A stretch of DNA of 64,000 bases from Poa pratensis (Eukaryota > Streptophyta > Magnoliopsida > Poales > Poaceae): contig CAMZMU010000075.1 in the NCBI GenBank assembly GCA_947311845.1, positions 19,815,366-19,879,365 on the forward strand, written 5' to 3'. The translations under genes were made by a program, and so were the position numbers. Below are positions 57,675-64,000 of the stretch, piece after piece (positions within the stretch are counted from its first letter, which is position 1; every line of letters begins with the position of its first letter). The notes below the pieces were generated by a model, which was given only the letters and a program-made list of their open reading frames with translations, had not been told where the DNA came from and did not search any database.

Positions 57675-58901
57675 TGATGAGAACATGACCCCTGTCGATA
57701 CGACCAAAAATATTGTGCACACATATTATTATCAGGTGATTTCTGTTATTAAATATATAATATTTAATTTATTTCTTTGGGGCAAAACTACTACACATAT
57801 TTGTGTCTCACGCAGAATTATCTTTTTTTTTTGTAATGTGCAAACTTGAATACATACTAAAAAGATTACAACCAGCAAGCAAGCAAACGCAGAGGAAAGC
57901 GAAATACAGAGCGGAGCCAGAAGGAAGCACTGCAGCACCAAACCATCTTCAACCTCGATGACACCGAACGCGGCCGTCCTCCACCGTCGACGACGAAGCA
58001 GGCACCAGCCGTCGGCACCACAAACCCGGAGAACGGGGGAACTCCTTGCCCTGAGGCGTTGTCGAGCCGCATCCACCACCATCCCCGCAGAGATGGATCT
58101 TCTTCGCACTGAGGACCATCGGCCGGGGGAGGCCCCCGAGCACCCGCCGCTCCAGCTCTGGGGCGAGCGCCCCAGATCTTCAGCCCGCTCACGCAGAATT
58201 ATCGGAGATGCACACATGCTACTAGCTGATCAAGACGCTGCCATGCACAAGAGGATCACATGTACGTACGATGGCCAGGTTTTCAAGAAGCTAGCTGATC
58301 AATACGCTATCAAGAAGCTAGCTGATCAAGACGCTGTCATGCGCATGAACGAGGAAAGGACAAGTTGGGTTTGCCACGTCCAACACAAGGCATCGCATGG
58401 GCCAGCTCTCGAAGCCCACGAAGAGGCGCGACACCAGGAAGACTCGACGGCCGACGTTTCCGACTTGGTGACCGCGACATCCAATAAATAGTCAGCCGCC
58501 GGCTAGGGTTTAGATGGGTTTTGTTTAGAGAAGTTTAGCTCCTGCTACTTTTATTTGTCTACGCTCGTAGCGGCTAGTGCGACCGTCCAGACAATCTTTC
58601 GGAACCCCAACTTTTGTGTTTGAGATTATTATTCATCTAGCATATCCGCAATTTCAGATTGCTTACGCTATTGTTTTCTTGCTTGTTCTTCGATTTGCAC
58701 GCAGGAAACGTCCTTCGTGGATAGGTTGATCGTGTCGTTGGCTCGGTCGATAACATCGTGGAGTTGGTTCAGCGATTGCCGTGGACATCAGTCGTGTACG
58801 GTTCTCCCTGTACGGTTGGTAGCCGAATCGTGAGAGTCAAATCCTCTCCAAATCGTAGTTATCCTCTCTCATCGAAAGATCGGGAACCCTAGAACACATC
58901 A
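57675..58901 (+). repeat. Nested Gypsy 5' LTR, with a retroposon inside
   Basis: Without the insert and its 16-bp duplication it is 846 bp, 89 bp longer than the 3' LTR. The difference is a segment (about 57734-57822) bounded by ATTATC repeats, so the 3' LTR probably lost it by a short-repeat deletion. The rest is nearly identical. Confidence 0.9.
57823..58187 (-). mobile_element. LINE/SINE-type insert with 16-bp target duplication
   Basis: 365 bp beginning with a T run (complement of a poly-A tail) and flanked by the exact duplication CTCACGCAGAATTATC (57807-57822 and 58188-58203). This is the signature of target-primed reverse transcription. The GC-rich body resembles the one at 40870-41695 in layout. 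No functional ORF is present. Confidence 0.85.
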
Positions 58902-58903
58902 AG

Positions 58904-58915
58904 TGGTATCAGAGC
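58904..58915 (+). other. Primer binding site, tRNA-iMet type
   Basis: TGGTATCAGAGC, two bases after the 5' LTR of the nested Gypsy element. Confidence 0.9.
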
Positions 58916-60215
58916 TACAGTTGATCGGTGAGAGATTTACAGTTTTTGATAGATTTGTTTTCATTACCTACAGTCCACCAAAAAGCCAAAAAAAATAGTA
59001 GATTAGTTCATCCTTTTACCTATTTTTTTTTAGCCGCAGCAATTTTTGCATCTAGTATTTGCATCGTTGAATTTTTGGTTGCATTCATCCTAGATCTAGT
59101 GCTGGTTTAGATTAGTTTGAGCTAGAATCATCTACTAGATCACACCATTTTTTTTTCTACCCGACGCGTCACTCGATCTATCTCGTTTCGTCCATAATCT
59201 CCGCTGCTATTCATCTGTTAATCTGGAAAAAAAAAATATCAAGTTGATTTGCGCCTGTTCGTAGTGCTTCCGCCTGATCACTCCCGCCCACACGCCGCCG
59301 CGCACCATCTGTCTGCCGTGCGACCCGCCACCCACGTACAAGCACTCCGGCCACGTTCCTACTGTCTCTGTGCCGTTTTCCTGCATTGCACACATCGCTG
59401 CCAAACACCACCGCTAGTCCGCTACCGATTCTTACTTGATCGATTCTGTTGGCGCGCAGGCAGCAACATACACGAAGTCTAGCACCACCCGTTCCAGCAG
59501 CTTTTTGTTTCAGCAGCATCCGATCTTGTGTAAAAAAAAAAAAAATTCTGCTCCATAGTAACCGGCTTGTTCAAAAACGAGAAAAGAAGCAAAAAAAAAA
59601 AAAAAAGAGAGAGAGAGAGAGAGAAAAGAAGCAAAAAAAAAAAAAAGAAACAGGCCGGCTACCATCCTAGTGAGTTTTGTTTGGCTGTCACGACAGTTCT
59701 CGTACTGGACAACTTCCGTTGGCTGCACCACACCCTTATCTACTATCCTGTTATTGAGCTATACGGAAGTATTTGTACTTCACTTGTATCTAGCTGAATA
59801 GAGCTATTTGTTTGTCTCCACTTTCCGACTCACTTGTTTCAGTATCTGGTTTAGATTGTTTTATCTCTTTCTAGTCGACTTCCAGCACTAGTTAGGAGTT
59901 TGAACAATCATTCAACTTTGCATTGCTTTTGCTAAATTGTGCCACTAAATTGTGAGTTGAGGAAACCATACCCAAGATACACTTTTCTACCAATCAGTTT
60001 ACAGGGTCCGACATTACTGATTCCTGGTTATCGCTCCATCCAATCTCCATTGATAGTTTGAAGCCAACACCAGTGTGCCGATTGCCACCTGTATCATTGG
60101 TAAGAACGAGTAAGAATTTGATACTAAGCCTGATTTTGTGAGTTTTTTTCCCCACCACGTCCTACTAGTTGATAGGGATTATACTCCTGTGGTATTTCTC
60201 TCTTTTTTGCTAACC
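58916..60215 (+). other. Long untranslated leader of the nested Gypsy element
   Basis: 1.3 kb between primer site and gag ATG, with no gene. It contains an A-run/GA-run/A-run tract at about 59580-59650 (GAGAGAGAGA between two poly-A runs, each preceded by AGAAGC). Confidence 0.7.
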
Positions 60216-62462
60216 ATGTCAGGAAATGAACTTACACTTGAGGGCCTCACCGAGGACGTGAAGGTCACTAGCGAGCGTCTTGCTCAGCTTGAAAATGCCC
60301 AGATTGTTGTTGAAGGGAGACTCAAGGCCATCGAGGATGCACAAGATGTTTCCAATACACACCTACAAGATATCTTGGCCCGTCTTGACGAGTTGCGAGC
60401 TGCACCTCCCGTCGACAACACTGCTGCTACTCGGCATTCCACCGGTGGCCCCACTGCTTCATGAGCTCGACGTGTGGCCTTCGGTGACCCACAACACCCT
60501 GCGAGTGCCACCGATACCGGCAACCATGATGAACAAGGAGACAACTATGAGGAGTATGCCGGTGACACCGAGGCTGACCATCGAGTTAACCATAACAACA
60601 CCCATGATCATCGACAATTGCGCTTCAACCGTCAAGGTATGGGAAGAGCTCCACACCGACATGAGGTTCGAGGCATTGACTACTCTACTGCTAAAATTAA
60701 ATTAACAATCCCTGCTTTTAATGGTAAATATAATCCTGATGATTACCTTGATTGGGAACTTTCAGTTGAACAAAAATTTGCTTGTCATGATATTCCTGAA
60801 AATCAACGAGTTAAAGCTGCTATTAGTGAATTTACAAACTTTGCTTCTATTTGGTGGAGTGAGTATTGTCGTACTAATGAGAACAACATACCAACTACAT
60901 GGGATGCTTTAAAACGGGCTATGCGACAACGTTTTGTTCCTTCATATTATGCTCGTGATAAACTGAATGAATTGACACGTTTAAAACAAGGCACTAAAAC
61001 TGTTGAAGATTATTATCAAGAACTGCAAACTGGCTTATTGCGTTGTGGGTTAGTTGAGAATGAAGATGCTATGATGGCTAGATTTTTAGGTGGTTTGAAT
61101 CGTGAAATCCAGGATATATTGGACTATAAAGATTACAATTCTATCACCCGTTTGTTTCATTTTGCTTGTAAAGCTGAAAGGGAAGTGCATGGACGACAGA
61201 ACAAGGGACGAGGAAATTTTTCTACAGGTCGTAGCACATCATGGATACACATTCCTCCTGTCCCGTCCGCTCGTGAGTCTCTGCCGGTTGTATCCAACAA
61301 CGGTACAAGTTCAGCAACAAAATCAACCACTCCAGGACCCACGAAGAGCTCTTATTCGACCGCCTCTACGGGACGCACAAGGGACATTGAATGCCATGGC
61401 TGCAAAGGACGCGGTCACATGAAGAGGGATTGCCCAAATAAGCGAGTACTAATCGTGCGAGAAAATGGTGAGTACTCTTCTGCTAGTGATTTGGATGAAG
61501 ATACATATGCTATGCGTTCAGCTAATCATGCAGGTGCCAATGATGATCCCGAGCCGGAGGACATATGCGATGCTTCTATGGCGGATAAATACCCAAGCCT
61601 TCTTACCATGCGAGTACTTGGTGCACAAGAGGGGAATTCTGAATTGCATCAACGTCATAATCTTTTTCAAACCAAATTTGTTGTCAAAGAAAATTCAGTT
61701 CGTGTCATCATTGATGGGGGGAGCTGCAATAATTTGGCAAGTATAGAGATGGTGGAGAAGTTGTCTCTCACCACTACACGACACCCCCGTCCATACTACA
61801 TCCAATGGCTAAATGAATGTGGTAAGTTCAAGGTAACACGTTGTGTGAGAGTACATTTTACACTTGGTTCTTATCATGATTATGTTGACTGTGATGTTGT
61901 ACCTATGCAAGCTTGTTCATTATTGTTAGGTCGACCTTGGCAATATGATAATAGTGTTATTCATCATGGTAGAACAAATTCGTACACTCTCGAGTCTAAA
62001 GGAAAAACCATCAACTTACTACCTATGACTCCAGATGCTATATTAAATGATGCGAAAGCTAGAGCCTCAAACAATAGTAGTAAGGTGGATGTTGTGCATG
62101 CATTGCTTGCTTTTAATTCTCCAATTTATGATTTCGATGTGACAAATGTTGAGCACGTACAGCCTGATCAGAACGACCTTGATTGCATGCATGATATTAA
62201 TACTATTTCCAGTTACGGTACACACATGAAGTATCATTACCGCTCAGTCTCTCATGAGATGTGCGTCACTTATATTTGCAAACAAGGTTGCTTGTCTGGT
62301 TTTCCCTTGCTTTCTTGGATCAATATTTTTCAGGCTATGGAAAGCCGAGGACGGCTTTATTTTCAAGAAAGGGAGTATGATGAGAACATGACCCCTGTCG
62401 ATACGACCAAAAATATTGTGCACACATATTATTATCGGAGATGCACACATGCTACTAGCTGA
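60216..62462 (+). pseudogene. Gypsy gag-protease polyprotein with one in-frame stop
   Basis: The ATG at 60216 begins MSGNELTLEGLTEDVK and a coiled-coil-like N-terminus. A single TGA at 60462-60464 (codon 83) interrupts a frame that otherwise stays open to 62462. The second part has the retrotransposon gag block (IPAFNGKYNPDDYLDWELSV, IWWSEYC, LKRAMRQRFVPSYY, YYQELQTGLLRCGL), a CCHC zinc knuckle (CHGCKGRGHMKRDC, 61387-61430) and a protease motif VIIDGGSCNNLAS (61704-61742), where DGGS replaces the usual DTG/DSG as in many plant Gypsy elements. The frame then skips RT to integrase (junction about 62220-62330) and ends inside the 3' LTR. Confidence 0.88.
62364..62377 (+). other. Polypurine tract of the nested Gypsy element
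   Basis: CAAGAAAGGGAGTA, directly before TGATGAGAAC of the 3' LTR. Confidence 0.75.
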
Positions 62463-63134
62463 TCAAGACGCTGCCATGCACAAGAGGATCACATGTACGT
62501 ACGATGGCCAGGTTTTCAAGAAGCTAGCTGATCAATACGCTATCAAGAAGCTAGCTGATCAAGACGCTGTCATGCGCATGAACGAGGAAAGGACAAGTTG
62601 GGTTTGCCACGTCCAACACAAGGCATCGCATGGGCCAGCTCTCGAAGCCCACGAAGAGGCGCGACACCAGGAAGACTCGACGGCCGACGTTTCCGACTTG
62701 GTGACCGCGACATCCAATAAATAGTCAGCCGCCGGCTAGGGTTTAGATGGGTTTTGTTTAGAGAAGTTTAGCTCCTGCTACTTTTATTTGTCTACGCTCG
62801 TAGCGGCTAGTGCGACCGTCCAGACAATCTTTCGGAACCCCAACTTTTGTGTTTGAGATTATTATTCATCTAGCATATCCGCAATTTCAGATTGCTTACG
62901 CTATTGTTTTCTTGCTTGTTCTTCGATTTGCACGCAGGAAACGTCCTTCGTGGACAGGTTGATCGTGTCGTTGGCTCGGTCGATAACATCGTGGAGTTGG
63001 TTCAGCGATTGCCGTGGACATCAGTCGTGTACGGTTCTCCCTGTACGGTTGGTAGCCGAATCGTGAGAGTCAAATCCTCTCCAAATCGTAGTTATCCTCT
63101 CTCATCGAAAGATCGGGAACCCTAGAACACATCA
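62378..63134 (+). repeat. Nested Gypsy 3' LTR (757 bp)
   Basis: Matches the 5' LTR apart from the absent ~89-bp segment and the absent retroposon. The polyprotein stop (62460-62462) lies in it. Confidence 0.92.
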
Positions 63135-63972
63135 AACCCACTATCTAGCATAAATACTCACTCTTGGAGTTACAAGCATCTACTTGGCCAAAGCATCTAC
63201 TAGTAACGGAAAGCATGCAAGATCATAAATAACATATAAGATAGATTGATAATCAACTTGACATAGTATTCAATATTCATCGGATCCCAGCAAACACAAC
63301 ATGTAGCATTACAATAAGATGATCTTGATCATGATAGGCAGCTCACAAGATCTAAACATGATAGCATAAAGTGGAGAGACAACCATCTAGCTACTGCCAT
63401 GGACCCGTAGTCCAAGGATGAACTACTCACGCATCACTCCGGAGGCAGGCATGGTGATGTAGAGCCCTCCGGTGATGATTCCCCTCTCCGGCAGGGTGCC
63501 GGGAAGAGCTTCTGAACCCTCCCGAGCTAGGGTTGACGGCGGCGGCGTCTCTGAACTTTTCGTGGATAATGGCTCGGGTATTTAGGGTTTTCGCGTCGGG
63601 AAGAATAAATAGGCGAAAGGGCGGCGGCTGCGGAGCCACGAGGGCCCCACACCACCCCACACGCGGCAGGGGGGCCGCGGCCCCATGGTGTGGGTGCCAC
63701 GTGGCCCCCTCCGTCTCTCCTCTGGACTCCGTCTTCGTGTTGGAAAAATAGGAGGTTCTGTCCAAGTTTCGTCCAATTCCGAGAATATTTCCAGACTAGC
63801 TTTTCTGGAATACAAAAACAGCAGAAAACAGGAACTGGCACTGTGGCATCTTGTTAATAGGTTAGTCCCAGAAAATGCATAAAAATGCTATGAAGTGTAT
63901 ATAAAACATGTAACAATTGGTATAATATCAACATGGAACATCAGAAATTATAGATACGTTTGAGACGTATCA

Positions 63973-64000
63973 AGCATCCCCAAGCTTAGTTCTACTCGTC
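63973..64000 (-). other. Start of the interior of the third Gypsy element
   Basis: AGCATCCCCAAGCTTAG, identical to 34811-34827. The rest is outside the window. Confidence 0.85.

Larger units (their letters stand above)
57675..63134 (+). mobile_element. Nested Gypsy LTR retrotransposon with gag-protease only
   Basis: 5460 bp. LTRs start TGATGAGAACATG and end AACACATCA: 57675-58901 (with an insert) and 62378-63134. The primer site is TGGTATCAGAGC (58904-58915, tRNA-iMet type) and the polypurine tract CAAGAAAGGGAGTA (62364-62377). The reading frame carries gag, a CCHC knuckle and an aspartic protease, and then passes directly to the C-terminal text that normally follows integrase. RT, RNase H and integrase are thus missing. 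It lies within the LTR of another Gypsy element. Confidence 0.92.
56933..63972 (-). mobile_element. Gypsy LTR, third family member, split by a nested element; body continues beyond the window
   Basis: The LTR runs 56933-57674 and resumes at 63140-63972. Together these total 1575 bp, the same as the LTR at 33236-34810. The interior starts at 63973 with AGCATCCCCAAGCTTAG, exactly as in that element. This is therefore the 3' LTR of a minus-strand Gypsy element cut off by the window edge. The flank on the left is GCAGT; its partner is outside. Confidence 0.92.

Overview
This is nuclear DNA from a grass of the wheat/barley tribe (Triticeae). The evidence is the set of element families (a CACTA element with a C48-peptidase second gene, an Angela/BARE-like Copia, Gypsy LTRs with TGATACGTCTC heads, a Stowaway MITE), the GC-rich first exons, and an oleosin, an F-box pair and a FAR1/FRS-like gene of grass type. 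There are no operons, rRNA or recognisable tRNA genes. All domain names come from reading translations by eye; no database was searched.

Layout. 1-1556: GC-rich exon-like sequence, then intron-like DNA of unknown identity. 1557-9673: a complete 8.1-kb CACTA transposon (TSD TCA) with three genes on the minus strand: a small intact coiled-coil membrane protein, a frameshifted TNPD transposase, and a second gene ending in a five-exon Ulp1-like peptidase. 9677-12720: pyrimidine-rich and repetitive DNA. About 12790-16055: a 5'-truncated, degenerate Copia element (minus). 16056-20699: the oleosin gene (17477-17929, probable C-terminal frameshift) with a seed-type promoter, flanked by MITE-like elements and short tandem repeats. 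20700-28715: a complete Copia element (minus, TSD GTACG) with well-kept LTRs and decayed pol.

28716-40042: a FAR1/FRS-like pseudogene (+), rearranged internally, split by a solo LTR (31074-32645, TSD GAGGA) and by a full-length gag-only Gypsy element of the same family (33236-39871, TSD ACCTG). 40043-50000: a Stowaway MITE, LINE-like remnants and two related F-box pseudogenes (42686-43975 and 48633-49941). The upstream region of the second F-box copy is split by a MULE with a 9-bp TSD (46522-48476), which itself carries a hAT-like MITE.

50000-56167: LINE and PIF/Harbinger-like fragments, two long poly-C runs, and a tandem duplication of about 1 kb whose second copy is split by a 1.7-kb MULE-like insert. 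56168-64000: a Helitron-like 5' end, a third Gypsy LTR of the same family (56933-63972), and inside that LTR a 5.46-kb gag-protease Gypsy element (57675-63134, TSD AACCC), whose 5' LTR holds a LINE/SINE-type insert with a 16-bp TSD.

No gene network can be read here. Apart from the oleosin, host genes are pseudogenes. The main story is successive nested insertion by mostly non-autonomous elements that keep the termini and gag needed for mobilisation in trans and have lost or decayed their own replication genes. Paralogous empty sites inside the window allow several insertions to be verified internally.
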